Assembly (NCBI RefSeq): GCF_020005365.1
Contig: NZ_JACNML010000007.1
Location: forward strand, 62,001 to 126,000
Direction: 5' to 3'
Length of the DNA stretch: 64,000 nt
DNA from: Kangiella shandongensis
Lineage (GTDB): Bacteria > Pseudomonadota > Gammaproteobacteria > Enterobacterales > Kangiellaceae
Shown here: positions 52,791-61,309 of the stretch, in pieces
How positions within the stretch are numbered: the first letter of the stretch is position 1
Layout: each line of letters begins with the position of its first letter
Made by a program: the position numbers and the translations under genes
The notes under the pieces: generated by a model
What the model was told of the DNA's origin: nothing
Seen by the model: only the letters and a program-made list of their open reading frames with translations
The model's database searches: none

Positions 52791-53290
52791 GTCACTTTTC
52801 TTGCGTGCCCAAGAAAAGTGACCCAAAGAAGGGCACCCCAAAATAGAGGTCTTTCCGACTGCCTTCAAATCACTTAAGTATTGACGCACCGTGAAATACA
52901 GTCCTTCCCTGGACTGAATTCCACTATTTGAATCATCCAAGATTCAAATTGCTATACTTTGCGTGATTCTCAGCTCTATTTTATGGGGGAATTGGTGCGA
53001 TACTGATAAATCCTCTGTTTTGTCATCCTGTGGTAACAAAGGATTTCCACCATGGCTTATCGAGGGAGCTTCTGTGAAAAGCATTCTCGGGAAGTCCCCT
53101 TCAAAGTTAGCTACAAGTATCTATATTACCGGGAAAATTGGGCAGGAAAGCCCAATTTAGTTAAGACGAAGCAGGGACGTTTCGTTTGACGGCTCGTTAG
53201 TAATATAGGTGCTTGAGGGAAGCCTTTTGGACCTAACTTTTGGGGTGTCTTTTCTTTTCGCCCTTTTCTTTGGACAAGCAAAGAAAAGGG
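52791..53290. repeat. Dispersed structured repeat, long copy (about 500 bp)
   Basis: This fills the gap between the small membrane gene and the helicase. It opens with a 13-bp hairpin GTCACTTTTCTTG/CAAGAAAAGTGAC (52791-52822) and closes with a 12-bp one CCCTTTTCTTTG/CAAAGAAAAGGG (53261-53290). Inside lie terminal inverted repeats CACCCCAAAA (52834-52843) and TTTTGGGGTG (53238-53247). Further stems are CAGTCC/GGACTG (52899-52916), ATTTGAATC/GATTCAAAT (52926-52949), AAAGTTAG/CTAACTTT (53103 with 53240), CTATATTAC/GTAATATAG (53121 with 53208) and AAATTGGGC/GCCCAATTT (53135-53158). No transposase or credible ORF is seen. It is MITE-like in layout; a shorter relative lies at 61045. Confidence 0.85.
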
Positions 53291-53323
53291 TAAATTATAC
53301 AGTGTGTAGCGTGAGTTACGTGC

Positions 53324-54652
53324 TCAGCTATCAGACTTCTTTACTCCGCCAAATTTTTTCCTTGGCTTAGTACCACCGTTAGATGCTTTCTTTTCTTGCT
53401 TTTTAGCCAGACGTTTTTTCTCACGGTTGGTTTGTGGCTTTTTCCCGGCTGGTTTACGTTTTTTCTTGCCTGCGGCTTTGCCACTTTTCTTGAGTTTCTG
53501 TGGCCCTTGGTATTTGCCGATCAGCGCTTTTACCACTTTTATCTCAAATTTAGCATCCAGTTTGCGTTCGATGCTGGCCATGGGGTTCCAGTCTTTGTGG
53601 GTAATAAGCGAGATGGCTGAGCCTTCTGCGCCGGCACGGCCGGTGCGGCCGATGCGGTGAATATAGTCTTCGAGGCTTTGTGCCATGTCAAAGTTGATAA
53701 CCAAGTCGACATCTTTGACGTCTAAACCACGAGCGGCAACATCTGATGCGATTAAGACATCAAACTTTCCGTCACGAAACTGCACCATGATGTGGTTACG
53801 CTTGTCTTGTCTGATATCGCCGTGGATGTGTCCGGCTTTGAGCTTGTGGTAACGCAATAAGCCGCTAAGACGTTCGACCTGTGTTTTGGTGTTACAGAAT
53901 ACAACGGCTTTGCGGTACTTTTCGTTCTGTAATAACCAGCTGGTGAGCTTCTCTTTATGCTCCAGGTCATCCGCAGTAATAATCGATTGATGGATGTTGG
54001 TCTGGGCGTCTTCGTAAGTATTGAGCGTTATGGACTCAGGGCTATTGAGCAGGCTTTTGGTGATGTGACGAATACCGGCACTTTGCAGCGTTGCTGAGAA
54101 TAACAGGCTCTGGCGATCTTTCGAGCAATAGTTAGCGATGGCTAACACATCGTCGCTGAAACCCATATCCAGCATTTTGTCCGCTTCGTCCAGTACTAAA
54201 AATTCAAGGTCGGCAAAATCAGTCGCGCCCTGTTGGCTGTGATCCAGAATGCGCCCCGGTGTTGCGATAACCATCTCTGGGTTTTTGCGCAGAGCGGCTC
54301 GTTGTTCTTTAAAACTTTGCCCGCCGGTAATCAGGCCTGCCTGAATGCCCGTAAATTTCGTCAGATCTTCAGCCTGCTTATGGATTTGGCGAGTTAGTTC
54401 TCGCGTTGGCGCCAAAATCAACACGCGGGTACCGCTGTTAGGAGCCTTTCTGGCTAACAAACGATCGAGTATCGGTAGTAAAAACGCCGCTGTTTTGCCT
54501 GAGCCGGTTTCCGCACTGGCCATTAGATCCAGGCCGTCCAGTACAATTGGAATCGCTTCCTGTTGTACTTCGGTTGGTTTGTGGATGCCCAGTTTATCAA
54601 GCGCTTTAATTAGCTTGGGATTCAATTGTTCGAATGCGGTTTGTTGGCTCAA
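53324..54652 (-). CDS. srmB: DEAD-box RNA helicase, SrmB-like
   Basis: A 442-residue ATP-dependent RNA helicase. Motifs in order: Q motif PTEVQQEAIP, motif I SAETGSGKT near residue 48, Ia PTRELTRQ, Ib TPGRIL, II LDEADKMLDMGF near 153, III FSATL, then domain 2 with CNTKTQVERL, IASDVAARGLDVKDV and HRIGRTGRAG near 333. The C-terminal 65 residues are Lys/Arg/Gly-rich, for RNA binding. ITADDLEHKEKL resembles E. coli SrmB, so a role in 50S ribosome assembly is likely; RhlE-type is the alternative. The start is TTG; the preceding ATG opens a six-codon leader whose TGA overlaps that TTG. Confidence 0.9.
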   Translation of the reverse strand: MSQQTAFEQLNPKLIKALDKLGIHKPTEVQQEAIPIVLDGLDLMASAETGSGKTAAFLLPILDRLLARKAPNSGTRVLILAPTRELTRQIHKQAEDLTKFTGIQAGLITGGQSFKEQRAALRKNPEMVIATPGRILDHSQQGATDFADLEFLVLDEADKMLDMGFSDDVLAIANYCSKDRQSLLFSATLQSAGIRHITKSLLNSPESITLNTYEDAQTNIHQSIITADDLEHKEKLTSWLLQNEKYRKAVVFCNTKTQVERLSGLLRYHKLKAGHIHGDIRQDKRNHIMVQFRDGKFDVLIASDVAARGLDVKDVDLVINFDMAQSLEDYIHRIGRTGRAGAEGSAISLITHKDWNPMASIERKLDAKFEIKVVKALIGKYQGPQKLKKSGKAAGKKKRKPAGKKPQTNREKKRLAKKQEKKASNGGTKPRKKFGGVKKSDS

Positions 54653-54768
54653 AGGAGTCTCTTACTCATTAATGTTCTGATGGGTAGCTATTTTAAACTA
54701 TTTTATTGCAATCATCTGCAATAGTTGTAAGTATTTGAGCAACTATATGAAGCAGGGAGTTAGAGGTT

Positions 54769-55758
54769 ATGGGGAGCAAGGTTATCAAATGGTCGTTACG
54801 GGCGGTCATACTTGTTGTTATTGTATGTTGTGTCGCCGTTATATTGATGATGCAACCAACCTTTGAATCAGCACAAAGGCTGGATTATTCACAGCTGGCC
54901 AGCGCCGCAAGGCTGCAAGCCAGTGTCAAAACATTATCCCATGACATTCCCCGTGAGACTGGCGTAACCTCGCAACTGGATAGTGCCAGGGATTACATTT
55001 ATAGGCAGCTGTCCGAGTATGTTAAGGATGTAGAGCTCCAAAGTTATGAGCATGAAGGCCAGACTTTTCATAATGTGATTGCCAAAATCAAGGAAGGGAA
55101 GGGTTGCCCCAGGATAGTATTTGGAGCGCACTATGATGCTTATAAAGGGCTGCCTGGTGCTGATGATAATGCCAGTGGCGTTGCTGCTTTACTTGAATTG
55201 GCGCGCTTACTTTCGCAACCAGAAGTCAGTGACAAGATAAACTGCTCTGTTGAGCTGGTCGCTTATGCTAATGAAGAGCCTCCGTTTTTTAGAACCGAAG
55301 GGATGGGAAGTTACGTTCATGCCAAAGGATTGAAAGAGGGTAATGCCCAGGTGCAGGTCATGATCAGTCTCGAAACCATGGGATTTTTCAGCGATGAAGA
55401 AGGAAGCCAGTTGTATCCCGTGGCTTTTCTAGAGTATCTGTATCCTGGTAAAGGGAACTTTATTACGGTGGTAGGCAATGTCGGACAAATAATGCCGACC
55501 AGAGAGCTGAAGTCGGCGATGCAGTCTGTGATGGATACGCAAGTCTATTCTATTAATGCTCCCTTATCGGTACCTGGAATTGATTACTCCGATCATAGAA
55601 ATTATTGGGCTTTTGGTTATCCAGCCGTAATGGTGACCGATACGGCTTTTAACCGAAACCTAAATTATCATACAGCCGATGATACTTATGAAAAGCTGGA
55701 TTATCAGCGTATGGCAGAAGTCGTCAATGGCCTTCTACACTTTGTGGCTAGTCAGTAG
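54769..55758 (+). CDS. M28 family zinc aminopeptidase
   Basis: A 329-residue exported or membrane-anchored peptidase with an N-terminal helix (LRAVILVVIVCCVAVILMMQ). Zinc ligands and catalytic residues are seen in FGAHYDAYKGLPGADDNASG near residue 120 (His and bridging Asp), AYANEEPPFF near 165 (the Glu pair), ISLETMGFF near 200 and NYHTADDTYEKLD near 300 (late His). The 3' end overlaps the convergent DUF3820 gene by 11 bases. Natural substrate unknown. Confidence 0.92.
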   Translation: MGSKVIKWSLRAVILVVIVCCVAVILMMQPTFESAQRLDYSQLASAARLQASVKTLSHDIPRETGVTSQLDSARDYIYRQLSEYVKDVELQSYEHEGQTFHNVIAKIKEGKGCPRIVFGAHYDAYKGLPGADDNASGVAALLELARLLSQPEVSDKINCSVELVAYANEEPPFFRTEGMGSYVHAKGLKEGNAQVQVMISLETMGFFSDEEGSQLYPVAFLEYLYPGKGNFITVVGNVGQIMPTRELKSAMQSVMDTQVYSINAPLSVPGIDYSDHRNYWAFGYPAVMVTDTAFNRNLNYHTADDTYEKLDYQRMAEVVNGLLHFVASQ

Positions 55759-55984
55759 AGACATGCTGGCTCTTCGGTTTCAACAGCGGCCTTAACATTC
55801 CCTCTAACCCATTGAGTTTCACTTCGTACATCAGGGCCAACTGCTGTCCAAGCTTTCCCTCGGGGAAGCCATTTTTATGGAACCAGACGAGATAGGGCTC
55901 TGGCAGCTCTAGCAGCTTGCGCCCCTGGTATTTACCAAATGGCATGGTCTGATTGATGGCTTCGAGTAGTGCTTTTTGATTCAT
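55748..55984 (-). CDS. DUF3820 family protein
   Basis: A 78-residue protein with the family signature TMPFGKYQGRKLLELPEPYL followed by VWFHKNGFPEGKLG. This compact domain is also found beside exonuclease domains in other bacteria, so a nucleic-acid link is possible, but there is no known function. It is convergent with the M28 gene, overlapping it by 11 bases. Confidence 0.88.
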   Translation of the reverse strand: MNQKALLEAINQTMPFGKYQGRKLLELPEPYLVWFHKNGFPEGKLGQQLALMYEVKLNGLEGMLRPLLKPKSQHVSTD

Positions 55985-56077
55985 TGTGACCCTTTTTGAG
56001 ACCTAGTCAGCTTTGCATTTTACGCTGATATCTTTATGATGCTTAGAACTCGAATTATAACTGAAAAGGCAAGTAGT

Positions 56078-57310
56078 ATGAAAAAGACCTTCATCACAAC
56101 GCTAGTGGCTGCGACAACTTTGGGATTAACGGCGTGCGGTAGTATGCCAATGATGGGCGACGACGCGCCTGAACCTGATTACGCTAAGCAAGCGCAGGAA
56201 ATCAGTAAAAAATATATCATTGCTGATTTACATGTCGATGTTCCGCATCGTCTACATGACTCCAACGAAGATATCAGTGTAGCGACGGAGGATGGTGATT
56301 TTGACTACCCACGTGCCGTTGCCGGTGGACTGGATGCACCCTTTATGTCGATTTATATTCCAGCCGATCTGGAGTTTGAGGCTAAGGGCGAAAGTTATAA
56401 GCTGGCTAACAAGCTGATCGATGACGTTGAGGCAATTGTTGAGGCCAGCCCTGACAAGTTTGCTTTAGCAACAAGCCCGGAAGAGGTGCAGGCAAACTTC
56501 GAAAAGGGATTGATTTCCTTGCCAATGGGTATGGAGAATGGCTCGCCAATCGAGGGCACTTTAGCTAATGTCCGTCATTTTTATGATCGCGGCATTCGCT
56601 ATATCACGCTGGCGCATTCTCGTAGTAATCACCTGTCAGACTCATCCTATGATGAAGCCCGTCCAAACGGTGGTCTGAGTGAAATCGGTCGTCTGGTGGT
56701 CGAGGAAATGAACCGTTTAGGCATGATGGTTGATGTTTCGCACCTGTCAGATGAAGCTTTCTATGACGTCCTGGAAGTCTCTAAAGCACCTGTGATTGCC
56801 AGTCACTCGTCGGTTCGTGATTTTACGCCGGGCTTTGAGCGTAATATGGATGACGACATGATTGAAGCCATGTCGGAAAAAGGCGGTGTGATTTTTATTA
56901 ACTTCGGTTCGACATTTGTTTCTCAGGATTCCAGAGATAATTATGACGCTTACAAAGAAGCCGTAGCAAACTATGCAGAAAGTAATGGTCTTGACCCTGA
57001 AAGTGAGCAGGTACAAACTTTTGCCAAAGCATACCGTAAAAAGAACCCGTTCCTATTCGCCGATATTGAGATTGTATTAGACCATATTGAGTATGTGATC
57101 GATTTAGTTGGCGTTGACCATGTTGGTATTGGCTCTGATTATGATGGCGTTGGTGATAGCTTACCTACTGGACTAAAAGATGTATCGACCTATCCTAATT
57201 TGATTCAAGGTTTACTCGAGCGTGGTTATACTGAGCAGGATGTTGCTAAAATCTTGTCAGGTAACTTAATGCGTATCTGGAGTGATGTTGAGCGTTTGGC
57301 TGCTGAATAA
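56078..57310 (+). CDS. Membrane dipeptidase (M19), lipoprotein
   Basis: A 410-residue zinc dipeptidase of the renal dipeptidase family. The ATG at 56078 gives a lipoprotein signal (TLVAATTLGLTACGS, lipobox LTAC), so the frame upstream is not used. Metal and active-site motifs are IIADLHVDVPHRL near residue 48, MGMENGSPIEG near 150, LAHSRSNHLSD, VDVSHLSDEAFYDVL near 222, PVIASHSSVRD and HVGIGSDYDGVGD near 350. It is likely anchored at the periplasmic face of a membrane and cleaves dipeptides. A terminator follows. Confidence 0.94.
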   Translation: MKKTFITTLVAATTLGLTACGSMPMMGDDAPEPDYAKQAQEISKKYIIADLHVDVPHRLHDSNEDISVATEDGDFDYPRAVAGGLDAPFMSIYIPADLEFEAKGESYKLANKLIDDVEAIVEASPDKFALATSPEEVQANFEKGLISLPMGMENGSPIEGTLANVRHFYDRGIRYITLAHSRSNHLSDSSYDEARPNGGLSEIGRLVVEEMNRLGMMVDVSHLSDEAFYDVLEVSKAPVIASHSSVRDFTPGFERNMDDDMIEAMSEKGGVIFINFGSTFVSQDSRDNYDAYKEAVANYAESNGLDPESEQVQTFAKAYRKKNPFLFADIEIVLDHIEYVIDLVGVDHVGIGSDYDGVGDSLPTGLKDVSTYPNLIQGLLERGYTEQDVAKILSGNLMRIWSDVERLAAE

Positions 57311-57334
57311 TAATTTGCTTAAACACCATAAAAT

Positions 57335-57361
57335 GCCCGCATCATTGTGCGGGCTTTTTTT
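57335..57361 (+). terminator. Intrinsic terminator of the dipeptidase gene
   Basis: GCCCGC and GCGGGC pair (extended by flanking A-T pairs) around an 8-base loop and are followed by seven T, 25 bases after the stop. Confidence 0.92.
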
Positions 57362-57368
57362 GATAGAG

Positions 57369-57890
57369 TTAATTAAATTGAGAGTTAAGATGTGATACTT
57401 GCTCTGATAGAACGCCATCAACAGCGTTGGCAATATCCTTTACATCCTCTCCAGCGAATCCTCTGGCGATGTAAGTCAGCGTGAGTTTGGTAAAGCCTTT
57501 TTCAGTGTTATCAAAACTCCAGGACATATGCCCATAAAGGCCCATGCTTTGTAATGGTCCGAGGCCACCAGACATTTGAACATTTTTGTTTGGATTAACT
57601 TGAGTTACCGTCATGTGTAGGGCTTGTTGATCACCGTCGACCTCACAGAAGCAACCGCCAGCTTTCGATTCAATATACATTTTCGAAGCGTCCCCGAACC
57701 AGGTATGACTCGAGTCCCACCATTCACCAACATTGAGAAATTGCCGATAGACCTTGTCTACCGGGGCATTAATGACGGATTCGATTTTAACGGAGAAGTG
57801 CTGCTCGCTTTGTGTCTGAACCTCGGCGTTAGCGTGCCACGAAACCATTAGTGTGGCGATAAGCGTGAGCATGGGAAGAGTGTTCTTCAT
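57369..57890 (-). CDS. Exported SRPBCC-fold protein
   Basis: A 173-residue protein with a signal peptide (LPMLTLIATLMVSWHANA). The mature part is one START/Bet v1-like (SRPBCC) domain: VESVINAPVDKVYRQFLNVGEW at the start (opening strand and helix), GGCFCEVDGDQQAL in the middle and WSFDNTEKGFTKLTLTYIA near the end. Such domains bind hydrophobic ligands; the ligand here is unknown. AAGGAG precedes the ATG. It lies downstream of, and on the same strand as, the LysR gene. Confidence 0.87.
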   Translation of the reverse strand: MKNTLPMLTLIATLMVSWHANAEVQTQSEQHFSVKIESVINAPVDKVYRQFLNVGEWWDSSHTWFGDASKMYIESKAGGCFCEVDGDQQALHMTVTQVNPNKNVQMSGGLGPLQSMGLYGHMSWSFDNTEKGFTKLTLTYIARGFAGEDVKDIANAVDGVLSEQVSHLNSQFN

Positions 57891-57932
57891 AGTGACTCCT
57901 TAGGTACATAGATTGGGAAGAGCTAACCCTGT

Positions 57933-58817
57933 CTATAATGATTCACTGTTACCACCTGCGCCTTTGAGGAGTTTTAGCAGCTCCATTGAAGCGTTAGATA
58001 GTGTTTTGTTATTGCGATAAATAATACCCATATCCCTGTCAGAAAGAAATCCTTCTGGGGATAAATTAATTAATGGGGCTGTTAACAGCCTGGTGGGTAA
58101 GAGAGTCCACCCCATCTTACAGGCGACCAGCTTAGCGATAACCTCCAGATAGTTCGCTGTTTTGACTTTTCCAAGTTCGATCCCTGCTTGTTCCAGTTGT
58201 AACTCAAAAAGCTCGCGTGGGAAGGTATGGGCTGGCGGTAATATACAAGGGTAGTTTTTCAAGTGTGATAGTGGCTCGACTTCGCTGGCGAGATTGTAAT
58301 CCTGATGACAGACAATGGCTAATTTTTCGCGCCAGATAAGCTGGTGTTCCAGACGAGGATCTTTTTGCTGTGGGAAAGTCAAAAGCGCTAACTCTAAATC
58401 CCCGCTTAATACCCGATCATAGGCCAACTCTGAGTCAATAAATTCGACATTGACGTCGACCTGCTCAAAGGTATCGACGTACTGCTCCAGATACTCGGGA
58501 AGCAGGTGCAGCCCGATGTAGTGACTGGTTCCGATATGCAGTTCGCCGCTGACCTGGCCGCTTAAGTCACGAATGTTTTGCACTGTGTCTTCGATATCAC
58601 TAATGATTTGCGGTGCCTGCTGTTGTAGCAGCTGACCAGCTTCGGTCACAATGACATGATTACCGACACGATCAAACAGCTGACTGTCGACCAGCGCCTC
58701 CAGGCGCTTGATACGTTTACTCAGTGCTGGCTGAGTTAGTTGCAGCTCTTTCGCTGCCAGCGTAAATGACTTCAGCCGAGCCACCGTCAGAAAGGTTTTA
58801 AGCAGATCGATATCCAA
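57933..58817 (-). CDS. LysR-type transcriptional regulator divergent from leuCDB
   Basis: A 294-residue regulator. The N-terminal winged helix is LKTFLTVARLKSFTLAAKEL followed by TQPALSKRIKRLE; the effector-binding domain begins near residue 90 (SGELHIGTSHYIGLHLLP). The start is TTG with GGAA nine bases upstream; no ATG is suitable. Divergence from leuC-leuD-leuB suggests it senses a leucine-pathway intermediate such as isopropylmalate, as related LysR proteins do in other genera. That link is inference from position. An inverted repeat lies between the two genes. Confidence 0.92.
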   Translation of the reverse strand: MDIDLLKTFLTVARLKSFTLAAKELQLTQPALSKRIKRLEALVDSQLFDRVGNHVIVTEAGQLLQQQAPQIISDIEDTVQNIRDLSGQVSGELHIGTSHYIGLHLLPEYLEQYVDTFEQVDVNVEFIDSELAYDRVLSGDLELALLTFPQQKDPRLEHQLIWREKLAIVCHQDYNLASEVEPLSHLKNYPCILPPAHTFPRELFELQLEQAGIELGKVKTANYLEVIAKLVACKMGWTLLPTRLLTAPLINLSPEGFLSDRDMGIIYRNNKTLSNASMELLKLLKGAGGNSESL

Positions 58818-58881
58818 TACTGGTAATTCCTACTGGTTATGGGTTTTATAAAAATAATGAATTGGAGTTATTCTATAATAA

Positions 58882-58896
58882 GTTCTACACTAGAAC
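58882..58896. promoter_or_regulatory. Candidate LysR-binding inverted repeat
   Basis: GTTCTA-CAC-TAGAAC is a perfect 15-bp palindrome with the T...A ends typical of LysR boxes, midway between the divergent LysR and leuC genes. Confidence 0.5.
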
Positions 58897-58953
58897 CACT
58901 TTTACTGCTACTTAGCAGTTTTAATTACGTGAAGAGACCAAATGAGGCAGTTA

Positions 58954-60396
58954 ATGGCTGGAAAAACCCTATATGACAAGTTATGGCAGGACCATCTTGT
59001 TGCAGAGAACGAAGACGGCTCTGCATTAATCTATATCGATCGTCAATTGCTACACGAAGTAACGTCGCCACAAGCGTTTGAAGGCTTGAAGATAGCGGGG
59101 CGTAAGCCACGTCGCATCGAAGCCAATCTGGCGACGCCGGATCATAACGTGCCGACTACTGATCGTACTAATGGTATCGCAGATCCCGTATCACGCATTC
59201 AGGTCCAGACTTTGGACGACAACTGTGATGCATATGGAGTGACAGAATTTAAGATGGACGACGTTCGTCAAGGTATCGTCCACATCGTGGGTCCAGAGCA
59301 GGGCTATACGCTTCCGGGCTTAACCATGGTTTGTGGTGACTCACATACCGCGACTCATGGTGCCTTTGGTGCTATGGCGTTTGGTGTGGGTACATCAGAA
59401 GTTGAGCACGTCTTAGCAACCCAATGTCTGCGCCAGAAGAAAATGAAGAACATGCTGGTGCGAGTCGACGGTAAGCTAGGTACCGGTGTCACCGCTAAAG
59501 ACGTCGTACTGGCTGTGATTGGCGAAATTGGCACGGCCGGTGGTAACGGGCATGCCATTGAGTTTGCCGGTAGCGCTATTGAAGACTTATCAATGGAAGG
59601 TCGTATGACCATCTGTAATATGGCTATCGAAGCGGGCGCACGTGTTGGCCTGGTGGCTGTTGATGATAAGACGATTGAATATGTTAAAGGTCGTCCTTTC
59701 GCACCTAAGGGCGAGCACTGGGATATGGCTGTGGAAGCCTGGAAAGATCTGCACAGTGATGCCGACGCTGAATTTGACCGTGTGGTTGAGCTGAAAGCAG
59801 AAGACATTATTCCACAGGTTACCTGGGGTACTTCTCCAGAGATGGTAAAGCCCGTAACAGATAATATTCCAAACCCAGATAAAGAAACTAATGCTGTTAA
59901 GAAAGAAGGTATCGAGCGTGCGCTTCTGTACATGGATATGAAAGCAGAGACACCGATTACGTCGATCCCATTGGATAAGGTGTTTATCGGTTCTTGTACT
60001 AACGCCCGTATTGAAGATTTACGCGAAGCTGCAGCGGTAGCTAAAGGCCGTAAGGTTGCATCAAGCATTAAGCAGGCCATGGTCGTGCCGGGCTCTGGTC
60101 TGGTCAAAGAGCAGGCTGAAGCCGAAGGCTTGGATAAAATTTTTGTCGAAGCCGGTTTTGAATGGCGTGAACCAGGCTGCTCCATGTGTTTAGCGATGAA
60201 CGCTGACCGTCTGGAGTCGGGCGAGCACTGTGCATCGACATCAAATCGAAACTTTGAAGGACGTCAGGGTCAAGGCGGTCGTACTCATCTGGTGAGTCCA
60301 GCAATGGCCGCAGCGGCTGCGGTACACGGACATTTCGTTGACGTTCGTGAACTTGAATTAGATAAAGAATTAGCAAACGTTTCGGAGGTGCACTAA
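58954..60396 (+). CDS. leuC: 3-isopropylmalate dehydratase large subunit LeuC
   Basis: A 480-residue [4Fe-4S] aconitase-type enzyme of leucine synthesis, working with LeuD. The ATG at 58954 is chosen (GAGG six bases upstream, usual [10 protein letters not shown] start) over 58942. Cluster cysteines are in [13 protein letters not shown] near residue 360 and CSMCLAMN near 420; [18 protein letters not shown] near 130 is the conserved substrate segment. It is slightly longer than E. coli LeuC. It begins a leuC-leuD-leuB series; leuA is not in the window. Confidence 0.96.
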   Translation: MAGKTLYDKLWQDHLVAENEDGSALIYIDRQLLHEVTSPQAFEGLKIAGRKPRRIEANLATPDHNVPTTDRTNGIADPVSRIQVQTLDDNCDAYGVTEFKMDDVRQGIVHIVGPEQGYTLPGLTMVCGDSHTATHGAFGAMAFGVGTSEVEHVLATQCLRQKKMKNMLVRVDGKLGTGVTAKDVVLAVIGEIGTAGGNGHAIEFAGSAIEDLSMEGRMTICNMAIEAGARVGLVAVDDKTIEYVKGRPFAPKGEHWDMAVEAWKDLHSDADAEFDRVVELKAEDIIPQVTWGTSPEMVKPVTDNIPNPDKETNAVKKEGIERALLYMDMKAETPITSIPLDKVFIGSCTNARIEDLREAAAVAKGRKVASSIKQAMVVPGSGLVKEQAEAEGLDKIFVEAGFEWREPGCSMCLAMNADRLESGEHCASTSNRNFEGRQGQGGRTHLVSPAMAAAAAVHGHFVDVRELELDKELANVSEVH

Positions 60397-61037
60397 TGGA
60401 AGCTTTTACGCAACATACTGGTTTAGTTGTACCTTTAGATCGCTCTAACGTTGATACCGATGCGATTATTCCTAAGCAGTTTTTGAAGTCGATCAAACGT
60501 ACCGGCTTCGGTCCTAACTTATTCGACGAGTGGCGTTATCTGGATCACGGTGAGCCAGGCATGGACAATTCTAAGCGTCCATTGAACCCTGACTTTGTGA
60601 TGAACAAAGAGCGTTACAAAGGTGCTTCGATCTTATTGGCACGTGAAAACTTTGGCTGTGGTTCTAGCCGTGAACACGCGCCATGGGCACTGGAAGACTA
60701 TGGTATCAAAGCGGTTATCGCGCCAAGTTTTGCTGATATCTTCTTCAACAACTGCTTTAAGAACGGTATTTTGCCGATCGTGCTGGATCACGCCACCATG
60801 GATGCTCTGTTCGAGCAGACTGAAGCAAACGAAGGCTTTAAATTGGATATCGATCTGGGTAAACAGACGATTACCATGCCAAATGGCGATGTCATCAATT
60901 TTGATGTTGAGCCGGATAGAAAGCATAACCTTTATAACGGTCTGGATGATATTGGTATTACGTTGAAGCAGGAAGATGCAATTACGGCGTATGAGCAGGA
61001 GCGGGCTAAGCGCGCACCTTGGCTATTTAGTAGTTAA
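60396..61037 (+). CDS. leuD: 3-isopropylmalate dehydratase small subunit LeuD
   Basis: A 213-residue swivel-domain partner of Leu[20 protein letters not shown] at the start, [20 protein letters not shown] near residue 83 and [20 protein letters not shown] near 112 are complete family motifs. The start overlaps the leuC stop (TAATG) with GGAGG upstream, so the subunits are co-translated. Confidence 0.97.
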   Translation: MEAFTQHTGLVVPLDRSNVDTDAIIPKQFLKSIKRTGFGPNLFDEWRYLDHGEPGMDNSKRPLNPDFVMNKERYKGASILLARENFGCGSSREHAPWALEDYGIKAVIAPSFADIFFNNCFKNGILPIVLDHATMDALFEQTEANEGFKLDIDLGKQTITMPNGDVINFDVEPDRKHNLYNGLDDIGITLKQEDAITAYEQERAKRAPWLFSS

Positions 61038-61044
61038 TTTTAGA

Positions 61045-61249
61045 GTTCCTTTTCTTGTATGGCCAAGAAAAGGAACCAAAAGAAGGCCACCCCAATATTG
61101 AGGCCATTCTAAGAATGACTTCCAAAAAGTATCTCAAGTCATTTTACGCACCGTGACATACGTTCCTTCCATGGCCCGTATGTCACTATACAAAACATCC
61201 TGTTTTGTATTGCTATGACTTGTGATTCTTTTAGCTCAATATTATGGGG
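61045..61249. repeat. Dispersed structured repeat, short copy inside the leu operon
   Basis: It aligns by eye with the left 200 bases of the repeat at 52791. Hairpin 1 is GTTCCTTTTCTTG/CAAGAAAAGGAAC (61045-61076). Hairpin 2 is GTGACATACG/CGTATGTCAC (61153-61186). Hairpin 3 is ATACAAAACA/TGTTTTGTAT (61188-61210). Shared linear motifs include AAGAAGG-CACCCCAA, ACGCACCGTGA, TCCTTCC and ATTGCTAT. The right half of the long copy is absent. It fills almost all of the 272 bases between leuD and leuB, stopping about 60 bases before the leuB start. Confidence 0.85.
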
Positions 61250-61309
61250 AAAGTTTCTTAAACCGCCGTGCGATGGTGGTTATAACAGAATATATTATTA
61301 GGATTGATT

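Noticed and set aside
52963-53160. 65-residue ORF inside the long repeat
   Set aside because: It runs across paired stems, has no ribosome binding site, and is not kept in the short copy.
59355-60185. 276-residue minus-strand ORF opposite leuC
   Set aside because: It is antisense to a fully conserved leuC gene and is a Ser/Thr/Pro/Ala-rich shadow frame.
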